Shown: piece by piece, positions 8,511 to 16,723 of the stretch
Layout: each line of letters begins with the position of its first letter
How positions within the stretch are numbered: the first letter of the stretch is position 1
Origin: UBA1206 sp041672465
GTDB lineage: Bacteria > Bacillota > Clostridia > Oscillospirales > CAG-382
Length of the DNA: 53,464 bases
Assembly: GCA_041672465.1 (NCBI GenBank)
Contig: JBAYZO010000009.1
Coordinates: forward strand, 1-53,464
Reading direction: 5' to 3'
Made by a program: the position numbers and the translations under genes
Notes under the pieces: generated by a model
What the model saw: only the letters and a program-made list of their open reading frames with translations
What the model was told of the DNA's origin: nothing
The model's database searches: none

Positions 8511-8753
8511 TTATTTTTTCGCCCTTTCGGAAATAATGGCCGCCATCTCGCCGATATTTTTCATTGTCGAGACTTCTTTCATATTAAAACGCATTTTAAA
8601 CTCGTCCTCCACCGCGGCGATAAGTGTTATATGCGACAGCGAATCCCAATCCTCGACATCTTCGGCGGTGGTTTCGGGAGAAAGCGTTACTTTTTCGTCA
8701 AAAACCTCCTCAAACACGTCCTCCAGCCTTTTATAAATATCTTTTTGGCTCAT
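8511..8753 (-). CDS. Acyl carrier protein (specialised, FkbH-partner)
   Basis: An 80-residue acidic, helical carrier protein with the phosphopantetheine attachment motif DSLS (Ser38), followed by a hydrophobic helix (HITLIAAVEDEF). It differs from housekeeping AcpP, which has GADSLD-type surroundings, and resembles the dedicated carriers encoded beside FkbH-like or Dlt-like enzymes. It is the last gene of the deacetylase-MBOAT-DHHW-DHHW-FkbH cassette, 45 nt after the FkbH-like gene. I infer that it carries the acyl group later given to the MBOAT protein. Confidence 0.9.
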   Translation of the reverse strand: MSQKDIYKRLEDVFEEVFDEKVTLSPETTAEDVEDWDSLSHITLIAAVEDEFKMRFNMKEVSTMKNIGEMAAIISERAKK

Positions 8754-8798
8754 TTTAAGTTTTTCCCTTTCATCAGCGGGTTTTACGGCGTTCTAAAA

Positions 8799-10574
8799 CT
8801 ATAAAACGTCAATAAACCTGTTTTTCTTTTTATATCCGTCCGTTTTGAGGAACCATTTTGTATTACCGGAGTCGTCTTCGTCAATTTTTAAAAAGCCGAA
8901 GTCGACAAATAAATCCTTAACCATTGAATTTTTTTGAGTGGGGAGGTAATACCCGTAAATTTCTTTTATTCCCTCGGCCGACGCCGTTTCCGCGAGGCGG
9001 TCGAGCATGGCAAACTCCATATCCCGTTTAAGCACTCTGCAAGACATAATCCACAGGTCAATGTGGAGGGCTTTCCCCTCTTTTCTGCCTATTACCACGG
9101 ACACCACTCCGTTGTCGCCGAAACGGTCTGTCAGTTTGCCGTAAAGCGGAATATATTTCATATCCCCGGCGATGCTTTCAATTTCCGGCACGGTATAGCG
9201 GCGGGTGGTCAGGTTAAACTGGTTCGACTTATTGGTAAGCTGGGCTATCCGCCGGATATACTCGGGGATAAAACGCTTTATCTCGGCTGTCATCCCAAGG
9301 CTGTAAAGGTAATCGTCATAGCTTTCAAACGCCGACTGGGAGATTTCTCTTTGAATGTTCGCCTTATACATTTCGCTCCGGCCAATGTCCTCGGCGGTGA
9401 GCGAGGTTGTCTCAAAAAAATTATTTCGGTCAAGTACCCGGATATAATCCTCAACCTCCCCGATTTCCGGCGCGGCAACGGGGAGAGTGCCCTCCACTAT
9501 ATGCCTTTCGGCGGGGTTGTCGTCCACAAACACAAACGAATCCACCCCAATGTTCAGTTTTTCAGCGGTTTCAATAAGGTTTTGGTTTTTGGGCTCCCAG
9601 TTTGCCTTGATAACTATAAAATCATCGGGCTTCAGCGCCGAATCCCTATGGTTCAGCCCCGCGAGAGCGTTTTGATGGTCATTTTTTGAGTTTACCGTGA
9701 GCATAACGCCGGTGTTTTTAACCTTGAGGAGATATTTCTGAAAGTCAAGATAAGCCTGCGCCAGCGGGGTTTCTTCCCCAAGACTTAGGTTTTCCACTCC
9801 GTCCTCACCCACAACTCCCCCCCAGAGGGTGTTGTCAAGGTCAAGGGAGAGCGCTTTTTTGCTTTTCCCGAAAATTGATTTAATTATACTCGCGAGGTTA
9901 AACGCGAGGCTTGGAATCGCCTCTATCGCTAGCGCGTATTTATACATATACCACGCCGACTGGTCGGACCATTTGTCAAGCCCGTAACACGCCGAAACAT
10001 AGGCTATGTCGTTAATATAAAAACCCTCGCGCTCTCTCGCGTAGTCAGACACAAAAGCGTTTAGCCTGTTTACAAAAGCCACTCCGCCGCGGTGGTCAAA
10101 AGCGTCGCGGTTGCCGAGCAGCCGATAGCGCGGGAGCTCAAAATTGTTTTGAATAATGGGGCAGGAATGTTTTTCCCTTAGTTTTTCCCACATTGTAAAA
10201 AAATGATTCTTCGCTTCATCAAAAAAGCGGCTCGCTTCGTCTTCTGAACAGCCCGGTTCGGGAAAGAACTTTTCAATGTTCCGCGTTGTGGTGTAAATAT
10301 ATATCACGTCGGGGGAAAAACTATCAACCCCGCCGCCGAACACGGCCTCCTCCCAGTACATTCCGTATTCGGAGAGGTAAAACTCCGGGGAAATCATATC
10401 GTCAAGCAAAAAGATCGAGCAAACATCTTTTATATCGTTTGCGGTTGAGCCGCAAAGAAAAGCTATTTTTTTTTCGATCCGGGGTTTTCCGTCGGATTTA
10501 TAGCTTTTAATTATTCTTTTTTTGTTCTTTAAAAGGTTTGCCGCGTCAAAGGGATATAATAGTGATTTCGCCAT
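8799..10574 (-). CDS. FkbH-like HAD-IIIC family protein (acyl-carrier loading enzyme)
   Basis: The 591-residue protein has the three parts of FkbH-like enzymes: an N-terminal SGNH-like region (about 35-230), a HAD-IIIC domain with DLDNTLWGGVVGEDG (Asp245, Asp247) and VDDNPAERH (351-358), and a C-terminal GNAT-like domain (about 400-570, with the family segment QLTNKSNQFNLTTRRY). Characterised FkbH-type proteins dephosphorylate 1,3-bisphosphoglycerate and load the glyceryl group on an acyl carrier protein. The dedicated carrier gene follows directly. Specificity for glyceryl is family precedent and not shown here. Confidence 0.92.
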   Translation of the reverse strand: MAKSLLYPFDAANLLKNKKRIIKSYKSDGKPRIEKKIAFLCGSTANDIKDVCSIFLLDDMISPEFYLSEYGMYWEEAVFGGGVDSFSPDVIYIYTTTRNIEKFFPEPGCSEDEASRFFDEAKNHFFTMWEKLREKHSCPIIQNNFELPRYRLLGNRDAFDHRGGVAFVNRLNAFVSDYAREREGFYINDIAYVSACYGLDKWSDQSAWYMYKYALAIEAIPSLAFNLASIIKSIFGKSKKALSLDLDNTLWGGVVGEDGVENLSLGEETPLAQAYLDFQKYLLKVKNTGVMLTVNSKNDHQNALAGLNHRDSALKPDDFIVIKANWEPKNQNLIETAEKLNIGVDSFVFVDDNPAERHIVEGTLPVAAPEIGEVEDYIRVLDRNNFFETTSLTAEDIGRSEMYKANIQREISQSAFESYDDYLYSLGMTAEIKRFIPEYIRRIAQLTNKSNQFNLTTRRYTVPEIESIAGDMKYIPLYGKLTDRFGDNGVVSVVIGRKEGKALHIDLWIMSCRVLKRDMEFAMLDRLAETASAEGIKEIYGYYLPTQKNSMVKDLFVDFGFLKIDEDDSGNTKWFLKTDGYKKKNRFIDVL

Positions 10575-10628
10575 TAAAACCGTTCCTTTCGCTCTCTCTT
10601 TGGGAAAAGCCGTCCCCCGCTTTGCCGG

Positions 10629-11849
10629 CTATTCCGCATATTTTCGCATTGCGTCAAGGTTCTTCCATATGGTGCCGCAAGCGGTAAAGCCCGAGGCGAT
10701 AACAAGCACGTCGGTCGCGCCGACATCAGCCGCGAACTTGCAGCAGTTTCGCTGATAAAACCTGTAATCAAGCACATAAATGGTGTCGAACGAGGAGAGT
10801 AAAAACGGCACGACGGCGTTGCCGTAGCTGTCTTTCAGCACAACAAGCGTTTTCCCCGTGTTGTTTTTCGTAACGATTTTTACCGCGTAGCTGTCGCTCC
10901 CGAGATAAGCGGCGTAAGAAGTCAGGTCAAAGCAAACAGTCTGCCGTCTGAAATCATAGTTATCAAAGTCATAGTTATTTTTTTCGCAAAAATAAGCGGT
11001 GAATTCCACGCCCTTGTTTACATAGTAATAAAGATTTTCGGGGTTGTCTTTAATAACATCGGCGTGTCCCGAGAAATTATACAGCGTACCCACAAACCCC
11101 GGTTTTATATGCTCTTCGTATTCGGAAAGATCGGGAAAGTACAGCCCCGCCGTCCCCGCGAACTCACGGGCGGCGTAATAAGCGCCGAGCGCCGCCCAGT
11201 GGTGTTCGGTGCGGAAGAAGATATCCTCGTCCAAATGGGCTTTTAAAACGCCGTAGACGTCTATATAATTAATTTCGTCCCCCGCGTTTTTCTTTAAAAA
11301 ACCATGCATGATTTTCCCTCTGTCCAAAAGAAACGCGTATTTTCCGCTGTCGGGGGCGTAATAGACAGAGGCGTGAGGGCAAACCATTGAATAAACGTTG
11401 ACCCCGTCGCCGAGCGTGGCTTTGATGTTCCTCACGCATTTTGAATAGCCGTCCGCCATGGTTTCGCTGCCGTAAAACTGCTCCATGGCGCGGTTTCCAA
11501 CGATGAGAACTCCCTTTTGCTCAAAAACCTCGGGGGGGGTTGTCTGCGAGGGCTCTTCGGAGGGTTCCTCGGAGGGTTCTTCGGAAGATTCGGAGGGTTC
11601 TTCTGACTCGCCGGGGTTTTGCGAGTCTTCTTGCCCGCTTGTGTTCGGCAAGTCAAGGGAACTTTCCCCGGTGCTGTTTTGGCTTTCTTCGGTTGTTTCG
11701 CCGGGACTCCCGGGACTTTCTTCCGAAGAAGACGGATACGATGAGTTTGCGCTGACATCGCCCGGTTTTTTAAATCCGCAGGCGATAAAAACAAAAACAA
11801 ATAAAACCAGCGACGCCGTGAAAACCGCGGCCGTTTTTGTTATTTTCAT
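10629..11849 (-). CDS. DHHW-family lipoprotein, AlgX/AlgJ-like
   Basis: The 406-residue product starts with a lipoprotein signal (lipobox FIAC, Cys24). A low-complexity Ser/Glu/Pro/Gly linker follows (about 33-107), then an SGNH-like domain with TEHHW at 214-218 and a C-terminal KDSYGNAVVPFL segment. This is the DHHW family (here with Glu in place of the first Asp), related to the AlgJ/AlgX proteins that work with MBOAT proteins in O-acetylation of exopolysaccharide. It is probably tethered on the outer face of the membrane, the linker reaching into the wall. It is a paralogue of the next gene upstream, with which it shares the cassette. Confidence 0.85.
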   Translation of the reverse strand: MKITKTAAVFTASLVLFVFVFIACGFKKPGDVSANSSYPSSSEESPGSPGETTEESQNSTGESSLDLPNTSGQEDSQNPGESEEPSESSEEPSEEPSEEPSQTTPPEVFEQKGVLIVGNRAMEQFYGSETMADGYSKCVRNIKATLGDGVNVYSMVCPHASVYYAPDSGKYAFLLDRGKIMHGFLKKNAGDEINYIDVYGVLKAHLDEDIFFRTEHHWAALGAYYAAREFAGTAGLYFPDLSEYEEHIKPGFVGTLYNFSGHADVIKDNPENLYYYVNKGVEFTAYFCEKNNYDFDNYDFRRQTVCFDLTSYAAYLGSDSYAVKIVTKNNTGKTLVVLKDSYGNAVVPFLLSSFDTIYVLDYRFYQRNCCKFAADVGATDVLVIASGFTACGTIWKNLDAMRKYAE

Positions 11850-11947
11850 AATTTTTATGTTAATCTCCCTTGCCGTCCGGGAGGGCGGCTCAAATTTATT
11901 TTGAGTTTTTCGACAGGCTTGCCGAGTTAATATTTAATATTAACTAT

Positions 11948-13450
11948 TTAATCGCCGAACTTCTGGGTGTTCATAACCCGCATTTTCTCGATATATTTAT
12001 AGTTAACCCCAAGGGCGGTAAACGAGCTTACCGAAAACAGCACGTCGGTGGCGCCAACCTTTTCGATAAAATCAATCGGGTCGAGCTTAAAATATCTTAT
12101 ATCGACGGCGTAGATAGTGGTGTAAGAAGAGAGCATCATCGGCACAAGCGCGTTGCCGAACGAGTCTTTAAACACCACCGCGACCCTGCCGCCCGGCGTG
12201 TCGGTTTCAATCTTAACGGCGTAATTGTCGCCGTCCATATATGTCATATACCACGCCGAGATAAAATCATCGGAAATTCGTAGAAAGCAGGTGTCCAGCG
12301 TTCTGATAAGCTTTGAATAGTCGTCTCTTTTATACTGCGAAAAAGTATATTTCCCCTGATATTCATACCAAAAGAAGGTTTCGGGGTTGTTTTTCAAAAC
12401 CAGCGACTGGGTTTCGCCGTAAAACGAACCCAAAAACGGTTTTGGCTTACCGTCGGAGTAAAACTTGCCGTTATATTTATAGTTAGCCTCGTCAATACTG
12501 CCCGTGCCCGGGACAAACAGTTCCCGAAACGGGGTTCCCGCCACCAGCGACAGCTGCTTCGCGGCGTAATAAGCGCCGAGCGGCGTCCAGTGGTGTTCGG
12601 TGCGGTAGTAAATATCCTCTTTTTTACGCGAGTTTAAAATGTCGTAAATTTCCACGACTTTTACGCCGGTGTTTTCAAAACATTCGTTTATATATTTAAG
12701 CTTGTCTATTTGCTCCCCGCCGTAGGTTTTGTAGTAATCCCCCGTCAAATAAAGGGAGGAAGCGGAGGGTATGACCATTGAGTAAACATTGACGTCCCCC
12801 CCGAGGTCTTTTTTAAAGTTGCTGACATATTTGGCGTAAAGCTGCCCCGAGCTGTATGTCCCGCCGAAAGCCTCCATACAGCGGTCGCCGAGAATTAACA
12901 GCCCGCCGTCAACAACGCCGAATTCGTTAAGGGGGGGTTGGGACGGCTCTTCTTCCGAGGGCTCTTCCCCGCTCGGCTCTTCCTCACTCGGCTGTTCGGC
13001 GGAAGATTCCTCTTGCGGCCGGCTTGGCTCCTCCGATTGGACGGCCGGCCTTGAATAATCCTCAAAAGGGTCCGAAACCTCGCCCGACGGCCTTTGGTCT
13101 TCGGATGACGTGTCGCCGCCGTCTTTTACATACACTTTAAGGCTTGTGTCCACCCCGAACAGCCCTTTTATGTGAACCACTACGCCTTTAAAGCCGTCGC
13201 GGTAGGGGGAAGTGTCGGTAAACCAAGTTTGCACGCCCGAATTAAACTCGCCGGAAAAATAGCCGGAAAAAGTGAATTTCGGGTATTCCTCAAGCGTTCT
13301 CGACTCGATTGAGGACACGGTCGGCCGTTTGGAAAAGGTTAAAAAGCAGGATATCCCCAAAAAGGCAAGGCCGATTGCCGCGATATTCAGTTTGGCTAAA
13401 AACCGCAGGGTTTTGTCTTTGGATTTTCTCATTATTTTTGCATACCTCAT
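11948..13450 (-). CDS. DHHW-family membrane-anchored protein, AlgX/AlgJ-like
   Basis: A 500-residue paralogue of the preceding entry. It has an N-terminal signal anchor (about 17-39), then the AlgJ-type N-terminal segment (RTLEEYPKFTFSGYFSGEF, residues 51-69, and TSPYRDGFKG), a Ser/Glu/Pro linker (about 112-173) and the SGNH-like domain with TEHHW, ending in KDSFGNALVPMM. The first paralogue lacks the AlgJ-type N-terminal part, so the two are not simple duplicates and may do different steps. The ATG at 13450 or the one six codons later could be the start. It sits 20 nt after the MBOAT gene. Confidence 0.85.
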   Translation of the reverse strand: MRYAKIMRKSKDKTLRFLAKLNIAAIGLAFLGISCFLTFSKRPTVSSIESRTLEEYPKFTFSGYFSGEFNSGVQTWFTDTSPYRDGFKGVVVHIKGLFGVDTSLKVYVKDGGDTSSEDQRPSGEVSDPFEDYSRPAVQSEEPSRPQEESSAEQPSEEEPSGEEPSEEEPSQPPLNEFGVVDGGLLILGDRCMEAFGGTYSSGQLYAKYVSNFKKDLGGDVNVYSMVIPSASSLYLTGDYYKTYGGEQIDKLKYINECFENTGVKVVEIYDILNSRKKEDIYYRTEHHWTPLGAYYAAKQLSLVAGTPFRELFVPGTGSIDEANYKYNGKFYSDGKPKPFLGSFYGETQSLVLKNNPETFFWYEYQGKYTFSQYKRDDYSKLIRTLDTCFLRISDDFISAWYMTYMDGDNYAVKIETDTPGGRVAVVFKDSFGNALVPMMLSSYTTIYAVDIRYFKLDPIDFIEKVGATDVLFSVSSFTALGVNYKYIEKMRVMNTQKFGD

Positions 13451-13470
13451 TAACTCTATGTTTGGCGGCT

Positions 13471-14880
13471 TTAAAATCTAAAGTAAAGAAAAGGGTTGTT
13501 TGTGGAGTTTACAAGCATCATGCTTGAGACCGCGAGAAGCAAAAGGTTTGATATCACAACGGCGGAGCCCGAGATAACGGCCGCCTGCCTTGAGGTTTTC
13601 GCGAACTTTTTTAAATATTGCGTAAGCGGCAGGCTGAACAGAATCGCCGCCGCGATAAGAAACATATTTTCATTAAGGGCGGTTGAGACCGATGGAGTTA
13701 TAAACGCGTTCCCGTTAAGGAAAAACCAATTTTTTACAAAATTGCCGAGATCTTTTAGGTTTTCAAAATAAAATATTCCGAACCCCGCCGCTATTACCGC
13801 GAGCGCGTATAGGTGAGAAAAAAGAGCGGGTATTTTCTTCATTCGCTTTTTGCCGATAAGCTGCTCTATAAACACAAAAAGCCCGAAGTAAAGCCCCCAG
13901 ATTATAAAGTTCCAGCTCGCGCCGTGCCAAAACCCCGTGCAGAACCACACCAAAAGCAGTCCCGCGTACTTCCTGCGCTTGCCGAAAATGGGGATATAAA
14001 GGAGATAGTCCCGGAAAAACGTGCCGAGTGAAATATGCCACCTTTGCCAGAACTCGGTGATATTCCTTGAGATAAACGGATACACAAAGTTTTCGTCAAA
14101 ATGAAACCCAAAGATAAGCCCCATTCCGATTGCCATGTCGGAATACCCGGAAAAATCATAGTACACATAAAGGGCAAAACAAATAACCCCGACGGCGGTG
14201 GCGGCGAAAGACGCGTTTTTTATCACCACGTCGCTCCCTATAAGCCTTTGAACCAGCGCGTAAAGCGAGTTTGCCATAATGGCTTTTTTTGAAAGCCCCA
14301 CGATAAACCGGGTTACGCCGGCGTTAATGTCCTTAAGATCGGGTTTTCTGTTGTCTATTTCGTGTTCGATGGTGGAATAGCGGACTATAGGCCCCGCCAC
14401 AAGCTGGGGGAACAGCGACACATATAAGAGCAGTTTTGAAAAGGATTTCTGAACCCCGACTTTCCCCCAATAGCAATCGATGACATATGAGGTTATCTGA
14501 AAAGTGTAAAACGATATGCCGATAGGCATTGCGATGCTCGGCACCGTTACCGACAAAGAAAAAAGCCCTTTTATGTTTGACACGAAAAACCCCGTGTATT
14601 TAAACACGAGAAGAGCCGAAAAGTTATAAATCAGCGCCGAAGTTAAAAACGCTTTGGCTTTTTTTGTGTCCCTGAACTTGTCTATCCCCAGCGCGCAGAG
14701 GTAGTTTACCAGCGCGGACGCGAAGAGAAGAACTATATAAATCGGCTCCCCCCAAGCGTAAAACGCGAGCGAAGCCAATATCAAAAGGTAATTCTTCGCC
14801 GCTATGCTGTCGCAGATAAAATAGCAGGTCACGCATATGGGAAGAAAAACATATAAAAAGAACAGATCAGAAAAAACCAT
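13471..14880 (-). CDS. MBOAT family O-acyltransferase (AlgI/DltB-like)
   Basis: A 469-residue polytopic membrane protein beginning with the AlgI-type VFSDLFFLYVFLP. The MBOAT core is complete: FWQRWHISLGTFFRDYL with His282, and TGFWHGASWNF with the invariant catalytic His319. These enzymes take an acyl group from an intracellular donor and pass it across the membrane to an extracellular acceptor. AlgI moves acetyl groups and DltB moves D-alanine from the carrier protein DltC. A dedicated carrier and an FkbH-like enzyme in the same cassette argue for a carrier-bound donor, as for DltB. Confidence 0.93.
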   Translation of the reverse strand: MVFSDLFFLYVFLPICVTCYFICDSIAAKNYLLILASLAFYAWGEPIYIVLLFASALVNYLCALGIDKFRDTKKAKAFLTSALIYNFSALLVFKYTGFFVSNIKGLFSLSVTVPSIAMPIGISFYTFQITSYVIDCYWGKVGVQKSFSKLLLYVSLFPQLVAGPIVRYSTIEHEIDNRKPDLKDINAGVTRFIVGLSKKAIMANSLYALVQRLIGSDVVIKNASFAATAVGVICFALYVYYDFSGYSDMAIGMGLIFGFHFDENFVYPFISRNITEFWQRWHISLGTFFRDYLLYIPIFGKRRKYAGLLLVWFCTGFWHGASWNFIIWGLYFGLFVFIEQLIGKKRMKKIPALFSHLYALAVIAAGFGIFYFENLKDLGNFVKNWFFLNGNAFITPSVSTALNENMFLIAAAILFSLPLTQYLKKFAKTSRQAAVISGSAVVISNLLLLAVSSMMLVNSTNNPFLYFRF

Positions 14881-14912
14881 TATTATCTCCGGCGGGTTTA
14901 ACCGCTTGTTTT

Positions 14913-15962
14913 TTAATTATCCTTATATGTCGGCGACCAATAGCGCTTTCCCACCGTCGTCGTGCCGTCAAGCCCGCAGAGCTGCGCCACGGTTACAAAC
15001 TGATAACCCTCTTCAATCAGCGCCTGAGAGGCTATTTTAAACGCCTCGACCGAGTTTTGGTACAGGTCATGCATTAAAACAATGGGTTCGGCAGAAGTGC
15101 TTCGCACGCCGTCTAAAATGTTGTCAACAATGGTCTGTATATTTGCATTTTTCGTCTTTTCGTCGGCGCGGGAGGAAAGCTTCCAGTCTTGGGAATCCAC
15201 CCACCATATAATGACGTTATACTCGCTGGCGGCCGCCCGCGCTTTTGTTATAGACCCGCCGGGAGGGCGCATGAGTATGGGATAATACCCCGCGTATTGA
15301 TAAATAAGGTCGGCGGTTTTTTCAAGTTCGGTAAAATACTCATCATCGGTACAGCGGTCAAAGTAAACTTCATGTGAATACCCGTGGCTGCCGATTTCAC
15401 AGCCAAGCCCCACCGCGCGGGTGACATAACTGCCGTATGTCGCGTTTTCAAGCCTGTTTCCCACCACGAAAAAGGTTACGGGTATTTGGGCTTCCTCAAG
15501 GTAGTCAAGCAGTTCGGGGGTGTGGACGGAAGGGCCGTCGTCAAACGTGAACGCGATATATTTAACCCCGTCTTGTTTTTCAAAATAAGCGGGTTCTTCT
15601 TTTTTCCCAATCTTTGGGTCTTCGGAAACAGCCGGCTCGCTCGGCTCTTCCCCCGAACTCTCGCCCGGCTCCGGCTCTTTTGAAGTTTCGCTCTCTTCCG
15701 GCTGTGAGGCGGGCTTGTCCCGCGAGACCGGTTCTTCCCCCGATGACTCCGGCGGGCTTTGGGTTGAACTGCCCTCCCCCGGCGACATGGGGTCAGACGA
15801 ATCCTCCCCGGGGTTTTCAGAAGTTTTCGCCGAAGCGCCGCTTGACTCTTCGCCCGAATAATCAGGCGTAACACCGGAAAACGTTTTGGCGGCGAACATC
15901 GCGAGCAAAACCACAACGGCACTCATTAGTATAACAAAAACCTTGCTTTTTGTGTTCCTCAT
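14913..15962 (-). CDS. Secreted or membrane-anchored polysaccharide deacetylase (NodB/CE4)
   Basis: The 349-residue protein has an N-terminal signal anchor (8-26), a Ser/Glu/Pro/Gly-rich linker (about 30-122) and a CE4 domain (about 133-335). Metal and catalytic residues are present: TFDDG (Asp141, Asp142), HGYSH (His193, His197), RPPGG (232-236) and LMHD (His298). Such enzymes remove N-acetyl groups from peptidoglycan or exopolysaccharide. It appears to be the first gene of the acylation cassette and carries the same kind of linker as the two DHHW proteins. A 17-nt motif shared with pgk, the RNase R-like gene and ribF precedes it. Confidence 0.93.
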   Translation of the reverse strand: MRNTKSKVFVILMSAVVVLLAMFAAKTFSGVTPDYSGEESSGASAKTSENPGEDSSDPMSPGEGSSTQSPPESSGEEPVSRDKPASQPEESETSKEPEPGESSGEEPSEPAVSEDPKIGKKEEPAYFEKQDGVKYIAFTFDDGPSVHTPELLDYLEEAQIPVTFFVVGNRLENATYGSYVTRAVGLGCEIGSHGYSHEVYFDRCTDDEYFTELEKTADLIYQYAGYYPILMRPPGGSITKARAAASEYNVIIWWVDSQDWKLSSRADEKTKNANIQTIVDNILDGVRSTSAEPIVLMHDLYQNSVEAFKIASQALIEEGYQFVTVAQLCGLDGTTTVGKRYWSPTYKDN

Positions 15963-15975
15963 TTTTATGACCGTT

Positions 15976-15992
15976 CCTTTTTATCTATACGC
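15976..15992 (-). promoter_or_regulatory. Shared 17-nt start-proximal motif, deacetylase gene
   Basis: On the - strand the site reads GCGTATAGATAAAAAGG and ends 13 nt before the start codon. Matching sites precede pgk, the RNase R-like gene and ribF at the same distance. Its 3' end is the ribosome binding site, and its GCGTAT part may be a -10 element. The rest of the gap to pssA (15993-16068) holds a GC-rich imperfect hairpin (about 16035-16055) without a T-run. Confidence 0.4.
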
Positions 15993-16068
15993 GAACTTTT
16001 ACCAATTTTTAAAATAACACCATATATATTAACGCCGCGGAGGGCGAAAAAGTTTCACCCCCGCGAAA

Positions 16069-16704
16069 TTATTTAAAAGTTTTAACCTGTCCGCTGAACA
16101 AAATCCCCGCCACCACCGCCGCCATAAGGATTATGATAATCACCGAAACGAGAAACCCGACTTTTTTAATCTTGACGTTAACTATAAACGCTCCCCCCAA
16201 CACCGCGAACGAAATTCGGGTGACTGCCGCCATTATCGCGGGGTCGATAAAAGTCATGAAAAAAGTGAGCGGCGCGAGCACAAAGCAAACCGTGGGGATA
16301 GGCACGCCGGTAAACTGTTTTAGGTTTAAGTCCGTCGTCTCGGTAATAGCCTGAGTGTTAAAATACGCTAATCTTATAGCGCCGCAGCAGGCGTAAAACA
16401 CAAGTATAACAATATCATACCACTTATTAAGCCCGTATATGTAAGCGATTACGGCGGGGGTGACGCCGAACGAAACCATATCGCTGACGGTGTCTATTTG
16501 GATCCCGAACATTTTTTCCCGCCTGTCTTTGTTTTTGGCGCGGCGCGCCACCCGCCCGTCAAACATATCGCAAAGACCCGCAAGTAAAAGCGCCATTATA
16601 GCCAGCTTGTAATATCCTTCGCGCGCAAGGAAGATTCCGCCGACGGCGGAAGACATTCCAAACAAAGTTATAAAGTTCGCCAGATTATAATAGCCGATAA
16701 ACAT
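16069..16704 (-). CDS. pssA: CDP-diacylglycerol-serine O-phosphatidyltransferase
   Basis: PssA makes phosphatidylserine from CDP-diacylglycerol and serine, the first step to phosphatidylethanolamine. About 211 residues with several membrane helices and the CDP-alcohol phosphatidyltransferase signature DG-x2-AR-x8-G-x3-D-x3-D, here from DMFDGRVARR to IDTVSD. I start it at ATG 16704, which has GGAGA seven bases upstream. A longer frame from 16740 would overlap rsgA and lacks a good site. No psd gene is seen. It ends the rsgA-prkC operon. Confidence 0.9.
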   Translation of the reverse strand: MFIGYYNLANFITLFGMSSAVGGIFLAREGYYKLAIMALLLAGLCDMFDGRVARRAKNKDRREKMFGIQIDTVSDMVSFGVTPAVIAYIYGLNKWYDIVILVFYACCGAIRLAYFNTQAITETTDLNLKQFTGVPIPTVCFVLAPLTFFMTFIDPAIMAAVTRISFAVLGGAFIVNVKIKKVGFLVSVIIIILMAAVVAGILFSGQVKTFK

Positions 16705-16723
16705 TACGCATTCTCCGTTCGCT

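Noticed and set aside
11485..11904. A + strand frame rich in Ser, Glu and Gly
   Set aside because: It is the reverse-strand shadow of the Ser/Glu/Pro linker of the DHHW lipoprotein, has no ribosome binding site and no family match.
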